DNA of 64,000 nucleotides from Chryseobacterium oranimense (GCF_025244725.1 NZ_CP104203.1:2418001-2482000), one strand, 5' to 3'; positions 34,601 through 43,920 are shown, counted from the stretch's first letter. Translations and numbers: made by a program. Notes: generated from the sequence alone by a model not told the origin.

Positions 34601-34912
34601 GGTAATGACCCCTCCAAAATTAAGATTCCATCCTAAACCGACATTGGTAGAAAGTTCATCTACCTTGATCCCGTTGGATGAGTAAGAAAGACTTAATGGC
34701 AGATCAATATTTCCTGTTTTATAGGTAAATAATGGAATTGATATATTGGGTGATCCTGTAAAAAGTCCTACAGGTACATTTCCGTAATTTCCCAGTGCAT
34801 ATGCTGTAGGGGAAGGCGGAATGATATTAGGCAGAGTTGCATTGGTAGTGGACTGCTGTGACTGCATAAAACTTATGAGCAGCAAAGCAGCAGGTATTAA
34901 TATTTTTCTCAT
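31613..34912 (-). CDS. Large exported YD/SpvB-like protein upstream of the RHS toxin
   Basis: This 1,099-aa protein has a signal peptide (MRKILIPAALLLISFMQSQQ). The first 150 residues are SpvB/TcdB-like beta structure (GLFTGSPNISIPLFTY...LPLSLSYSSNGIKVDE), then a region with Cys pairs, and the last part has RHS-type YD motifs (YSYDPLIGVTSITQPSGI, YIYDVVNRLKEV). It ends without a core or toxin. It is in the same operon as the RHS toxin gene and may form the other part of a split RHS shell (inference), as TcB/TcC do. Its domain names are approximate. Confidence 0.75.
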   Translation of the reverse strand: MRKILIPAALLLISFMQSQQSTTNATLPNIIPPSPTAYALGNYGNVPVGLFTGSPNISIPLFTYKTGNIDLPLSLSYSSNGIKVDELSTNVGLGWNLNFGGVITRMVRDRADESSTHITTPETVSGAYTNPVTNQFLYTVGNATDAVDTEADLYSFSFNGYSGKFFYDQAGQPHIVDQQAIKIEKTGQGFTLTVADGKKYYFTETESTVYTSTGDGHSIPSGAVTAWYLTKIVNPNGDEIYFNYEASTLAEYTSSQSQTLRMSVGFPGTQPLCQGSGYSMAPSVGPIVSSTMQVSGKRIISISSNNAVDGSVTFEYEANSSALDVDGNTKIKMIKFLGRNGEIVESTTLDYLNTGNKRNFLTGITFKDPQKKYSFEYDNPQDFPERLSKAQDHWGYYNKAYNGNLVPRNIPDYGLSKLAYGGADKDPNPLYSKLGMLKKVTYPTKGYTELEYEGNTYWGEKTIMPELYTQYLDVDTDANTDDRTVEYTIVSVMDQPITIRAVLSANSIPECNSFAGSGHYSGSVQVNDGTIYHLTRDSRTKNISINAVAGSTYTIKVHADFMCSNISTNISYFQTAPQTFFTNLDTGGVRVKSTKDVDPVSNVPVYKRYFYAHKDDINHSSGLKGNKTYYADMVKWQTDCYGGPGSGQIGSCTGVIENSDIVLSSSSLIPLYDTGTMTCLYPFVTISEGGDNFENGGEMKEFMVHRDDPESNIWGPGGMSSGPWTNKGWDNGSELKSLILRKNSGSSAMDIVQEKENIYEKNDAATFELNNFIGKKLFDPANCAGSLSHPYTCTAADVGMPNNKCTGLAEGTSVNLASLGNLNINEYRTVSYWRYLKSQKTTDYLEGIPVKTETEYFYTNPAHYQLGRQKTTFSDGRINETSYSYAHEKGNQLMIGRNMVGIPLETVTNNIVGTTSKMLSKIETLYPLSQAEADTKTSGLVLPYTVFSTDLQNVTSTEITYDKYDDKGNIQQYTTKNGIPTAIIWGYNKTKPIAKIEGITYDQALLLQGAADIVTKSNEDIDLNTQDSLISALDNFRTGNSRFYITTYSYDPLIGVTSITQPSGIREVYIYDVVNRLKEVRENSVTGKILKEYKYNYKN

Positions 34913-34922
34913 TTGATGTTTA

Positions 34923-36467
34923 TTATTTCTTTATTAGTTTTGCACTTGCTGTTTTATTACTATCCGTTTTTATCGTCACCAGATAAGCCCCCTGAATCAA
35001 ATTCTGAGTATTTATTTTAGTCACCTTATTCTTTGTTTTCAAGCTCTGAAGCTGCCTTCCTCCCATATCATACAGCATAATATCAGCCTCTTTAAAATCA
35101 AAGCCTATTTCTACATAAGCATAATCTGATACAGGATTCGGATAAATCTTGATGTCTTGTTTTTCAATCAGCTGATCTATCTGCTTATCACCCAGCTTTA
35201 TAATCTTCCAATTCTCTTTTCCAAGCTCCTCTGCGCTGGTTCCTGCCAATATGATGGAGCCGTCCCTGTTTAATTTTATATCGGATAATCTTTCTTCTCT
35301 TTTTCTGGATTCACCTTTTACGTGTTTTCTCCACTTTTCATTGCCATCCTGGTCCAGATACAGCATCCAGAAGGTTTCATCATCAGTCTGTATCTTTCCT
35401 TCTGCCTGGGTATAGCCACCCAAAAGAATTCCTTTGGAAGATTTATCGTCTGCTGAATGAAGGACACTGGTTCCCATCAGAATATCCCTGTTTCCAAAAT
35501 TGTAGGATTTTTGCCATAATTCTTCACCTCTTTCGTTTAAGGAAATTAGCCACAAGTCTGTTCCTTCTTCTATACCGACAATTTTATTTCCTGATCTCTC
35601 GGATCTCGATTCTCCGCCTATCAGATAGCCTGTAGATGTCAGTGCCAATGTTCTTATGTGATCATCTTGTTTTCCGCCGTAGTTCTTTTCCCACTCGACT
35701 TTTCCTTCTTTTGAAAGCTTGATAATATAATAATCACCCTCACCAAAGTTTTCAGTTTTCTTAGAACCTCCTGTGTTGCTTCTAGAATAGACTCCTAACA
35801 AGGCCCCTCCATCTTTAGTGGGAATCATTTTTTCAACTTCATCCAATCCTTTTCCTCCTAAAATTAACTGGGAAATTTCTTTTCCATCTTTATCAAGTCT
35901 TACAATTAAAACATCTTTAGAACCGTAACCCTTGGATGAGTTCTGAACGTTTCCAGCAACAAAAAATCCTAAATCTGTAGTATGAATCACAGATCTGGCT
36001 TCCTCATCGGAAGAACTTCCTAATGTTTTTTGCCAAAGCTCATCACCAAATTCATTTAATCTGATGATCCAGATATCAGATCCTCCTTTGGAATCTTCTT
36101 TTTTATTAAGCCCTTTGCTTGAATACGAGGTCCCGGAAATTAAAAATCCTCCATCCAGAGTAGCCACGGAACCTGAAAGATAATCATGGTTTTGACCTGC
36201 GATATATTTTTCCCAGACTTCTTCTCCCTGCTGATTTAATTTTACCAAATGGAAATCGTAACCGCCATTCTGCTTACTGCCTTCTGCCTGAAGCTTACTG
36301 CTTTGAATACTGCTTCCTGTAATTAAGTATTGACCATCAATAGTTGTGGTAACCTGGCTTAGAAAATCCTGGGTAGAAGACTTAATGTCTTTTTGCCACA
36401 ATACTTCCTGGGCAGAAAGCCCTAGAGCCGTGCATAGAATAAATGCACCAGAGTAAATTTTCTTCAT
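34923..36467 (-). CDS. T9SS type A sorted protein with repeated beta-propeller-like units
   Basis: This 514-aa protein has a signal peptide (MKKIYSGAFILCTALGLSAQEV). The body is a set of about seven units of roughly 50 aa with the pattern LVKLNQQGEEVWEKYIAG...GGFLISGTS, which looks like a beta-propeller. The last 75 residues are a T9SS type A sorting domain (IYPNPVSDYAYVEI...GAYLVTIKTD...KLIKK). It precedes the SpvB-like gene by 10 bases, so it is the first gene of the toxin operon. It would be secreted by the GldKLMN system, and the role may be presenting or loading the toxin on the surface (inference). Confidence 0.85.
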   Translation of the reverse strand: MKKIYSGAFILCTALGLSAQEVLWQKDIKSSTQDFLSQVTTTIDGQYLITGSSIQSSKLQAEGSKQNGGYDFHLVKLNQQGEEVWEKYIAGQNHDYLSGSVATLDGGFLISGTSYSSKGLNKKEDSKGGSDIWIIRLNEFGDELWQKTLGSSSDEEARSVIHTTDLGFFVAGNVQNSSKGYGSKDVLIVRLDKDGKEISQLILGGKGLDEVEKMIPTKDGGALLGVYSRSNTGGSKKTENFGEGDYYIIKLSKEGKVEWEKNYGGKQDDHIRTLALTSTGYLIGGESRSERSGNKIVGIEEGTDLWLISLNERGEELWQKSYNFGNRDILMGTSVLHSADDKSSKGILLGGYTQAEGKIQTDDETFWMLYLDQDGNEKWRKHVKGESRKREERLSDIKLNRDGSIILAGTSAEELGKENWKIIKLGDKQIDQLIEKQDIKIYPNPVSDYAYVEIGFDFKEADIMLYDMGGRQLQSLKTKNKVTKINTQNLIQGAYLVTIKTDSNKTASAKLIKK

Positions 36468-36497
36468 CTGCTTGCGTATTTAGTTTTTATATTTTTG

Positions 36498-36527
36498 CAA
36501 ATTTAACATTTTTTAACGCATTTCAAA
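36498..36527 (-). promoter_or_regulatory. Promoter of the T9SS/RHS toxin operon
   Basis: On the minus strand TTTG (36527-36524), an 18-base spacer and TAAATTTG (36505-36498) match the Bacteroidota -33/-7 consensus about 30 bases before the ATG at 36467. Confidence 0.65.
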
Positions 36528-36624
36528 TCCCAACGCTGAGATTTAATCTAAATTTATTTATACAAGTATATCTTCTATCAATTTCTTACAATTAGTGAAT
36601 AAAATCAACCAATCATTACTCCAT

Positions 36625-36662
36625 GAAAAATAAAAAGGGCCAACCCCCGAAAGGATCAGCCC
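36625..36662 (-). terminator. Terminator of the RND efflux operon
   Basis: On the minus strand a 10-bp stem with some G-U pairs (36662-36653 with 36646-36637) is followed by a T-rich run. It lies 34 bases after the stop of the efflux outer-membrane gene. Confidence 0.8.
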
Positions 36663-36696
36663 AAAACATTAACTGTTTACTGAGAATTATGATGTT

Positions 36697-38139
36697 TTAT
36701 TTCCAGCCGCCACCTAAGCTCTTGTAAATATCTACAACGGTGCTCAGCTGTTTCTGTTTAGCTTCGATCAGCTCCAGTTTTGCATCTAGAGCATCTCTCT
36801 GGTTCAGGAGAACTTCAAGATAATCTGCTCTTGAATTTTTGAATAATTGATTTGCAATATCAATAGACTGGTCTAAAGCTTTGGTTTCCTGTGATTTTAA
36901 CTGATAATACTGGTCTATATTTTTTACCTTTGACATAAGGTTGGCTACATCCAGATAAGCATTCAAGATCGTTTTGTCATATTCATACAGGGATTGTATC
37001 TGTCTTGCATCAGCCGTCTGGAAATTGGCTTTGATCGCACTTTTGTTGATCAGCGGACCAGCCAGTTCACCTGCAAGGCTCGTAGCAATAGATTCAGGTA
37101 ATTTAACCAGATAAGAAGGTTTAAAGGCTTCCAATCCCAAGGTTGCAGAAATTTCCAGTGACGGATAAAATTCCTTTCTGGCAGCTTCTACATCAAGCTT
37201 TGATGCTTTTAATTCTAATTCTGCCTGTTTAATATCCGGACGGTTCGCCAATAACTGAGACGGAATTCCTGTATACACTGTTTGAGGCACTGTAGACATG
37301 AAACTTTCTTTCTTTCTCACAATGGGCTGCGGATATCTTCCCAACAGTGCATTGATCTGGTTTTCTTTTTCCGTAATATTCTGACGGATGGTATATTCTG
37401 CCGCTTTTGACTTAGCCAGCTCAGCCTCAAACTTTTTTACTGCCAGCTCAGTTGCTGCAGCAGCTTCCTTCTGAATTTTGGAAATTTCCAGGGCTCTTTG
37501 CTGTAGTTTAATGTACTGCTGAATAATATCTAATTGGTTGTCCAAGGCAAGCAGTTCATAATAATTATCTGCCACTTCCTCAATAAGGTTGGACAATACG
37601 AAGTTTTTCCCTTCCACGGTAGAAAGATAATGAGCAACCGCCGATTCTTTTTCGGTTCTGAGCTTTTTCCAGATATCGATCTCCCAGTTTGCCATCAGGC
37701 CTCCTCCAAAATTCCCCAGCGGATCCGGCATTTCTTTCCCCGGTTCTATTTCTGTAGTAGCATCACCTGCTCCTTCGCTTGTATAACGGCCGGATTTTTT
37801 CACTCCGGCTCCTATTCCTGCTGCAACCGTAGGAGTTAATCTTCCTTTTTTAGCCAAAACACCACTTTTGGCAATTTCAATTTCCTGAAGGGTGATCAGT
37901 AATTCCTGGTTGTTTTTTAAAGCTGTTTCAATTAGGCTTACCAGATCAGGATCTGTAAAGAATTGTCTCCAGGGTGTAGTTCCGCTATTGTTATTGGCAT
38001 CTCCCTGATCCTCCTGATTAAAATTCTGAGGCACATTTTCCTTCATCTCGTCTTTTATGACGGTCGCCATCGGCGCCTTACAGCTTGCTAAAACAAGCGA
38101 TAAGGCAATGGCTGCTATATATTTATTATAAATCTTCAT
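36697..38139 (-). CDS. RND efflux outer-membrane lipoprotein (OprM/TolC-like)
   Basis: This 480-aa protein, starting at Met 38139, has a lipobox (LVLASC) and the two OEP repeats: one at about 60-260 and one at about 290-470 (RPDIKQAELELKASKLDVEAARKEFYPSLEISATLG is recognisable in part). It forms the outer-membrane tunnel of the tripartite pump. It overlaps the end of the RND transporter gene by 14 bases. Substrate unknown. Confidence 0.92.
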   Translation of the reverse strand: MKIYNKYIAAIALSLVLASCKAPMATVIKDEMKENVPQNFNQEDQGDANNNSGTTPWRQFFTDPDLVSLIETALKNNQELLITLQEIEIAKSGVLAKKGRLTPTVAAGIGAGVKKSGRYTSEGAGDATTEIEPGKEMPDPLGNFGGGLMANWEIDIWKKLRTEKESAVAHYLSTVEGKNFVLSNLIEEVADNYYELLALDNQLDIIQQYIKLQQRALEISKIQKEAAAATELAVKKFEAELAKSKAAEYTIRQNITEKENQINALLGRYPQPIVRKKESFMSTVPQTVYTGIPSQLLANRPDIKQAELELKASKLDVEAARKEFYPSLEISATLGLEAFKPSYLVKLPESIATSLAGELAGPLINKSAIKANFQTADARQIQSLYEYDKTILNAYLDVANLMSKVKNIDQYYQLKSQETKALDQSIDIANQLFKNSRADYLEVLLNQRDALDAKLELIEAKQKQLSTVVDIYKSLGGGWK

Positions 38140-41100
38140 GTTTGTCATCGTGTTGGTACGGTTCTGTTTGTTCAGTTAAAGGATTCTCTTCTTCATATTT
38201 TGCCAGTTTCGATTTCTCAGCAATGGTTCCGAAGATGTAATACAATCCAGGAATAATCATCAATCCGAAAATAGTTCCGATCAACATACCTCCCGCAGCG
38301 GCTGTACCGATCGTTCGGTTACCAATCGCTCCCGGCCCGGTCGCCATTACCAATGGAATCAAACCTGCAATGAATGCAAATGATGTCATCAGGATCGGAC
38401 GGAAACGGATCGCAGCACCTTCAATGGCAGCCTGAGCTACCGGAATTCCCTCTTCGGCCTTCTTCTGTACGGCAAATTCTACAATTAGTACGGCATTTTT
38501 ACCTAAAAGACCAATCAACATGACCATCGCCACCTGAGCATAGATGTTGTTTTCCAATCCTAATAATTTTAAACATAAGAAAGCTCCGAAAATACCCGTC
38601 GGCAATGATAAAATTACCGGCAACGGAAGAATGAAACTCTCATACTGTGCAGAAAGAATCAGGTAAACGAATCCTAAACACACCAGGAAGATAAATACCG
38701 CTTCATTTCCACGGCTTACTTCATCTTTGGAAATACCTGCCCAGTCGATCCCGAAACCTCTTGGAAGGGTTTTATCCGCAACTTCTTTGATCGCTGCAAT
38801 CGCCTGTCCGGAACTATAGCCCGGTGCAGGAGTTCCACTTACCTCGGACGAATTATACATATTATGTCTCGTGATTTCAGACAAACCATATACTTTTTCC
38901 AAATGCATGAAATCTGAATACGGAACCATTTGCTCCTTATCATTTTTAACATATAATTTTAATAAATCTGTCGGCAGCGCACGGTATTGAGGACCTGCCT
39001 GAACAATTACCTTATACGGTCTGTCGAAACGGATGAAACTGGTTTCATAATTGGAACCGATTAACGTAGATAAATTATTCATCGCATTTTCAATCGTTAC
39101 CCCTTTTTGTTCGGCCAGATCATTATCCACTCTCAACATATATTGAGGGAAACTCGCGGAGTAGAAGGTAAATGCAGAACCAAGTTCAGGACGCTTTTTC
39201 AGCTCCCTTACGAAATCGTTACTTACTTTTTCCATTTTCTGATAATCTCCGCTTCCTGCTTTATCCAGCAAACGAAGCTCGAAACCACCTGCAGCACCAT
39301 ACCCCGGAATGGATGGGGGCTGGAAAAATTCTATATTCGCACCCGGAATATTTTTGGCTTTTTCTTCAAGCTTTTCTATGATTTCTGCGGCGGATTCTTT
39401 ACGGTCTTCCCAGCTTTTTAAGTTAATCAAACACGTACCGGAGTTGGAACCTGTACCTTCTGTCAGAATTTCATATCCCGCCAGTGAAGAAACGGATTGT
39501 ACTCCATCTATCCCTTCCGATTCTCTCAACAATTCTTTAGCGATCTGGTTGGTTCTTTCCAGTGTTGAGCCCGGAGGTGTCTGAATGATCGCATAAATCA
39601 TCCCCTGATCTTCTGCCGGAATAAATCCTGAAGGAAGCGAGTTGCTCAGGAAGAATGTACAGGCACAGAATGCTAATAATAAAGGAAGAGTAATGGTCTT
39701 TTTCTTAACCGTTTTATTAAGCATTCCTTCATATTTATTGGCTCCTTTTGTAAATAAACCGTTGAATTTATCAAGGAAAATGGTAATCGGAGTTCTTTTC
39801 TTAGGTTTTCCGTGGTTATTTTTTAAGATTAAAGCACACAGAGCCGGTGTCAATGTTAAGGCTACAACTCCAGAAAGGATAATCGCAGAAGCCATTGTAA
39901 TGGAAAACTGACGGTAGAAAACTCCAACCGGACCGGACATAAAGGCAATCGGAATGAATACGGAGGCCATTACCAAAGTAATTGCGATAATCGCACCGCT
40001 GATTTCATGCATAGCTTCTTCCGTCGCCTTTAACGGAGATAAATGCTTCTCTTCCATTTTGGCGTGAACGGCTTCAATTACCACAATCGCATCATCCACA
40101 ACGACCCCGATGGCCATTACAAGGGCAAATAACGAGATCATGTTTAGCGTAATTCCAAAGGCAGACATGATGGCAAATGTTCCCACCAATGAAACCGGAA
40201 CCGCCAAAGCTGGAATCAGCGTTGAACGCCAGTCTCCCAGGAACAGGAATACCACAATAGCCACCAAAACGAAGGCTTCAAATAATGTATGAACTACCTT
40301 TTCGATCGATGCATCCAGGAATCGGGATACGTCATAACTGATATCGTAATGCATCCCTTTTGGGAAGGTGGTTTTCTGTAGTTCTTCCATCAAAGATTTT
40401 ACATTCTTGATAACGTCACTTGCGTTGGAACCGTATGATTGTTTTACCGTGATTGCAGCAGAAGGCTTTCCGTTCAGTGTAGAATAAATATCATACATAG
40501 AGGAACCGAATTCTATATCTGCCACATCTTTTAATCTGATAAATTCTCCGTCCGGCTTTGCTTTAAGGATAATATTCCCGTAATCTTTTTCATTGTTGAA
40601 ACGACCGGGATATTTTAAAATATATTCAAATGACTGAGAACGCTTTCCGGAACTTTCCCCTGTTTTACCCGGAGATGCCTCCAAACTTTGCGCATTTAAC
40701 GCTTCCATCACTTCATCTGCTGAAATACTGTAAGCCGTTAACCTGTCAGGTTTAAGCCAGATACGCATCGCATATTCTCTTGTTCCCAGGATATCTGCGA
40801 AACCAACCCCGCTTACCCTTCTCAGTTCAGACATCACGTTGATATCTGCGTAGTTGAAAAGGAATTTCTGGTCAGCTTTCGGATCATCACTGTACAAGTT
40901 AATGTACATTAGCATGTTGGGCTCTTCACGGGTAATTTTTACCCCTTCACGAACTACCAGCGGCGGAAGTTTGTTTACTACCGAAGACACACGGTTCTGA
41001 ACGTTTACAGCTGCTACGTTAGGGTCGGTTCCCAAATCGAAAACCACCTGAATAGAAGCTTCCCCGTCGTTTCCGGCATCGGAAGTCATATATTTCATTC

Positions 41101-41320
41101 CCGGTACACCGTTAAGACCTCTTTCCAACGGAATAACCACGGATTTGATCAACAATTCGTTGTTGGCACCCGGATACTCTGCGGTGATGTTTACTTTTGG
41201 CGGTGAAATGGACGGGAACTGCGTTACCGGAAGTTTTACCAAAGACAAAACTCCCATAAATACGATAATCAGAGAGATTACGATAGACAGAACAGGTCTG
41301 CGAATGAATTTCTTAAACAT
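38126..41320 (-). CDS. RND efflux transporter, HAE1/AcrB family
   Basis: This 1,064-aa inner-membrane protein begins MFKKFIRRPVLSIVISL and has 12 helices with two large periplasmic loops. The proton-relay pair is visible in GVVVDDAIVVIE, and later the GLLGKNAVLIVEFAVQ helix. This HAE1-type pump would use the proton gradient to expel hydrophobic compounds such as drugs, detergents or bile-like molecules. Its gene is followed by an overlapping outer-membrane component and preceded by the adaptor gene (gap about 26 bases), so it is the centre of a complete tripartite operon. Confidence 0.95.
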   Translation of the reverse strand: MFKKFIRRPVLSIVISLIIVFMGVLSLVKLPVTQFPSISPPKVNITAEYPGANNELLIKSVVIPLERGLNGVPGMKYMTSDAGNDGEASIQVVFDLGTDPNVAAVNVQNRVSSVVNKLPPLVVREGVKITREEPNMLMYINLYSDDPKADQKFLFNYADINVMSELRRVSGVGFADILGTREYAMRIWLKPDRLTAYSISADEVMEALNAQSLEASPGKTGESSGKRSQSFEYILKYPGRFNNEKDYGNIILKAKPDGEFIRLKDVADIEFGSSMYDIYSTLNGKPSAAITVKQSYGSNASDVIKNVKSLMEELQKTTFPKGMHYDISYDVSRFLDASIEKVVHTLFEAFVLVAIVVFLFLGDWRSTLIPALAVPVSLVGTFAIMSAFGITLNMISLFALVMAIGVVVDDAIVVIEAVHAKMEEKHLSPLKATEEAMHEISGAIIAITLVMASVFIPIAFMSGPVGVFYRQFSITMASAIILSGVVALTLTPALCALILKNNHGKPKKRTPITIFLDKFNGLFTKGANKYEGMLNKTVKKKTITLPLLLAFCACTFFLSNSLPSGFIPAEDQGMIYAIIQTPPGSTLERTNQIAKELLRESEGIDGVQSVSSLAGYEILTEGTGSNSGTCLINLKSWEDRKESAAEIIEKLEEKAKNIPGANIEFFQPPSIPGYGAAGGFELRLLDKAGSGDYQKMEKVSNDFVRELKKRPELGSAFTFYSASFPQYMLRVDNDLAEQKGVTIENAMNNLSTLIGSNYETSFIRFDRPYKVIVQAGPQYRALPTDLLKLYVKNDKEQMVPYSDFMHLEKVYGLSEITRHNMYNSSEVSGTPAPGYSSGQAIAAIKEVADKTLPRGFGIDWAGISKDEVSRGNEAVFIFLVCLGFVYLILSAQYESFILPLPVILSLPTGIFGAFLCLKLLGLENNIYAQVAMVMLIGLLGKNAVLIVEFAVQKKAEEGIPVAQAAIEGAAIRFRPILMTSFAFIAGLIPLVMATGPGAIGNRTIGTAAAGGMLIGTIFGLMIIPGLYYIFGTIAEKSKLAKYEEENPLTEQTEPYQHDDKHEDL

Positions 41321-41346
41321 AATTTACTTACTTCATTTATAGAGTC

Positions 41347-42432
41347 CTACTCTGCTTTTAATTTCAATGACTGAAGAACTTTTTTAGGATCCTGGGCTTT
41401 TGTTTGAACTTTCTGATCGTCTTTCACTTTCTGAACTCCTTCCAATAAGATTTTATCTCCCGCTGCAAGTCCCGATGCCACAACGTAAACATCCGGAAGC
41501 TCATAAGCAACCTTAATATTTTTAGACTTTGCTACTCCGTTTTTATCCACTACGAAAACGTACTTCTGATCCTGAATTTCGTAGGTTGCTTTCTGAGGAA
41601 TAATCAAAGCATTTCTTAACGGTAAAGTCATTCTTACTTTTCCGGTTTCTCCGTTTCTTAATAATTTATCAGGGTTCGGGAATTTGGCTCTGAAGGCGAT
41701 GTTTCCTGTTTCACTGTCGAATTCTCCTGTAATTGTTTCAACTTCACCTTGTTGCGGGAACAAATCTCCGTTTGCCATCAGCAGACCTACCTGATTACTT
41801 CCCCTTGAAGCTACATTTCTCTGATAATTAAGATATTCCGGTTCTGAAACGTTGAAATAGGTGTACATATTCGTGTTATCAGAAAGGGATGTCAGCAAAT
41901 CTCCTTCATCCACCAAACTTCCTAATCTCAAAGGCAATCTGTTGATAATCCCTGAAAACGGAGCTTTAATATCTGTAAATGACAAGTGAATCTGAGCCAG
42001 TTTAGCTTCAGCATTGGCTGCGTCAAGTTTAGATTTAGCCATTGCTCTTTCGTTTTTGGAAACGATGTTGTTGCTGGCCAATGTACTTGCATTTTTTAAT
42101 TCAATAGTAGCCTGGGCAACTTCTGCCTGAGCTTTCAGTAATTCTGCCTGGTACAATTGAGGCATGATACGGAACAATGTCTGTCCCTGATGCACGTATT
42201 GACCCTCGTCCACATAAATTTTTTCAAGAAAACCTTTTTCCTGAGCACGAACCTCGATATTCTTTACAGATCTTATCTGGGCCACGTATTCTTTGTCAAT
42301 TACCGTATCCATCACTACCGGTGTGGTTACGGGATAAACTGCAGCTTCTTCTTTTTCTTCTTTCTTCTTGTTGCATGCTGTAAACAACAGAAGACTGCTT
42401 AGCGCAATACTTGCGACAACTCTTTTGATCAT
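41347..42432 (-). CDS. RND efflux periplasmic adaptor (MFP family)
   Basis: Starting at Met 42432 this 361-aa protein has a lipoprotein signal (SSLLLFTAC). It shows the MFP layout: a first half-motif (EKGFLEKIYVDEGQYVHQG), an alpha-hairpin (LLKAQAEVAQATIELKNA), the second lipoyl half (IKAPFSGIINRLPLRLGSLV) and beta-barrel and membrane-proximal domains. It joins the inner-membrane pump to the outer-membrane tunnel. The frame runs 36 codons further upstream, but the lipobox fixes the real start. No regulator gene is adjacent. Confidence 0.93.
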   Translation of the reverse strand: MIKRVVASIALSSLLLFTACNKKKEEKEEAAVYPVTTPVVMDTVIDKEYVAQIRSVKNIEVRAQEKGFLEKIYVDEGQYVHQGQTLFRIMPQLYQAELLKAQAEVAQATIELKNASTLASNNIVSKNERAMAKSKLDAANAEAKLAQIHLSFTDIKAPFSGIINRLPLRLGSLVDEGDLLTSLSDNTNMYTYFNVSEPEYLNYQRNVASRGSNQVGLLMANGDLFPQQGEVETITGEFDSETGNIAFRAKFPNPDKLLRNGETGKVRMTLPLRNALIIPQKATYEIQDQKYVFVVDKNGVAKSKNIKVAYELPDVYVVASGLAAGDKILLEGVQKVKDDQKVQTKAQDPKKVLQSLKLKAE

Positions 42433-42574
42433 AATTCTAGAGTTTATATAAATCGTTAATGTTTTGAATGGAAATGGTAATAGATATACTGCACTGTAAT
42501 GATTACCGGCATACGCAATGCAGCTGATCTCCATCCGCATAGTGGATAGAAAACAGATTGGGAGGAATGGAATT

Positions 42575-42964
42575 TTAAATTCTGATAGAACGGATCAGAA
42601 TGAATGTTTTAACATTGGAATACAGCGAAAGAAAGCCCGAAATAACAGGTTTTCTGCTTTTTGAAGAAGATAAGCCAAAAATATAAACCAGGCTGAAAAC
42701 ACCTGCAAAAACAGCAAAAAGCTGTATGGTATCGGACAGCTGAAAGTCATCTTCAGTAAGTTCCAGAGTAGAATTGTCTATCTGATCAGCTCTCTGCTGT
42801 ATAGACAGTTTTTCGAAAGTCTGGTTCAGCCGGTTGGCTTTTTTAGGCATTTGATGAGAAACATGACCTGAATAGTCATCCCGGAGTGTTTTAACACTAA
42901 GTTTGCTTTCTACTACGAAAAGCAGAAAAAGGCCGGTTAAAAAGTAAATAATAAAATTTCTCAT
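42575..42964 (-). CDS. Two-helix membrane protein of unknown function
   Basis: This protein of about 129 aa (start at Met 42964) has a hydrophobic N-terminal segment (FIIYFLTGLFLLFVVES) and another at about 80-100 (LFAVFAGVFSLVYIFGL), with a basic, soluble middle part. TACATTTG at 42981-42974 (minus) fits the -7 consensus just upstream of the start. No family is recognised. It lies upstream of the efflux operon in the same direction with a 142-base gap. Confidence 0.65.
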   Translation of the reverse strand: MRNFIIYFLTGLFLLFVVESKLSVKTLRDDYSGHVSHQMPKKANRLNQTFEKLSIQQRADQIDNSTLELTEDDFQLSDTIQLFAVFAGVFSLVYIFGLSSSKSRKPVISGFLSLYSNVKTFILIRSIRI

Positions 42965-43527
42965 TTGAAGTCGCAAATGTACGTCCAGAAAGGCATACGC
43001 TCATAACAGATTAACAAAATTTAACTCTTCTTTAAATAAACTGAATAAGAAAATTTGAAATTTTCACAATGGCTTTTAATTACTTTTAAATTTTAATAAC
43101 AGATATCAATTCCTTTATTCAACGGGATTTCCATAAGAACTCACTTATTTATGTCATTTAAATGTGAGAAATGGAATTTGCAGCGGTATGATTTAAATCA
43201 TTTTTTACTGTGTATCAGCATCATATAATTTTTAATAATTTTGCACCAGTAAAAACAACAAATGTAAAACATGGAAAAACTGTATTATTTTATTCTTAAA
43301 CCTTCGGCTTAACATGGCCTTTCCAACGGTGATCTGACTTACAATCTTTAAAAAACACAGTGCTTTTCAGGCTTTTTGAAAACTGCTGTAAGGAATCTGT
43401 AATGCATAACGGATAAAAAAATCTAATTAATTTATGTAAAATTAACATATATTTATTAAAAATATTTGTAAATTTATGTAGTATTAACACCGCTATTTCA
43501 TGACACACTTACAAATCACTTATCACT
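42965..43527. other. Intergenic region with direct repeats and a possible leader peptide
   Basis: The 560-base spacer has a promoter-like TAATTTTG at 43236-43243, a 13-codon frame at 43271-43312 (MEKLYYFILKPSA), and two 19-base direct repeats (43429-43447 and 43471-43489, two mismatches, 42 bases apart) just before the lipoprotein gene at 43528. The repeats might bind a regulator. The short peptide is too small to support a claim. Confidence 0.4.
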
Positions 43528-43920
43528 ATGAAAAAATTATTTATTTCGGCCCTTATCGGGCTGGCAGCCCTTTCTTCAACAGCATGTAAGCATCCTGGTA
43601 AAGAGGCAGAAATTGTTACGGAAGCCGCTCCTGAGAACAGGGATGAAATCTCAAAAGATGTTTTCACGGACAGCTATGGGGAAAAAATTGAAGTCACTAT
43701 TAATCATACAAAAGGTACGGCAACCATTCATCTGGAAGGCAAAACCTATGATCTTAAAAAAAGTGATGCTCTTCCTGAATATACTGCCAGCAACGAGGAA
43801 TATCAATATTCCAATATAAAAGGAAATATTACTTTACTGAAAAAAAATGTAGATATGGTTCTCTTTCATGCAAAACGTGAAAAGAATGGATCAGGATCTG
43901 CGAAAATGGCGTCTTATTAA
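43528..43920 (+). CDS. Lipoprotein, possibly MliC-like
   Basis: This 130-aa protein has a lipobox near residue 20 (LSSTAC). The mature domain is small and all-beta: GEKIEVTINHTKGTATIHLEGKTYDLKKSDALPEY, then YQYSNIKGNITLLKKN. The layout recalls MliC/PliC lysozyme inhibitors, which share a Y-x(n)-G-x(n)-L beta fold, but conserved residues are too few to be sure. A META-domain lipoprotein gene follows 37 bases downstream. Confidence 0.6.
   Translation: MKKLFISALIGLAALSSTACKHPGKEAEIVTEAAPENRDEISKDVFTDSYGEKIEVTINHTKGTATIHLEGKTYDLKKSDALPEYTASNEEYQYSNIKGNITLLKKNVDMVLFHAKREKNGSGSAKMASY

Noticed and set aside
43296-43508. 70-codon minus-strand frame
   Set aside because: It covers the AT-rich repeats before the MliC-like gene, has no plausible family, and would run against the local promoter.
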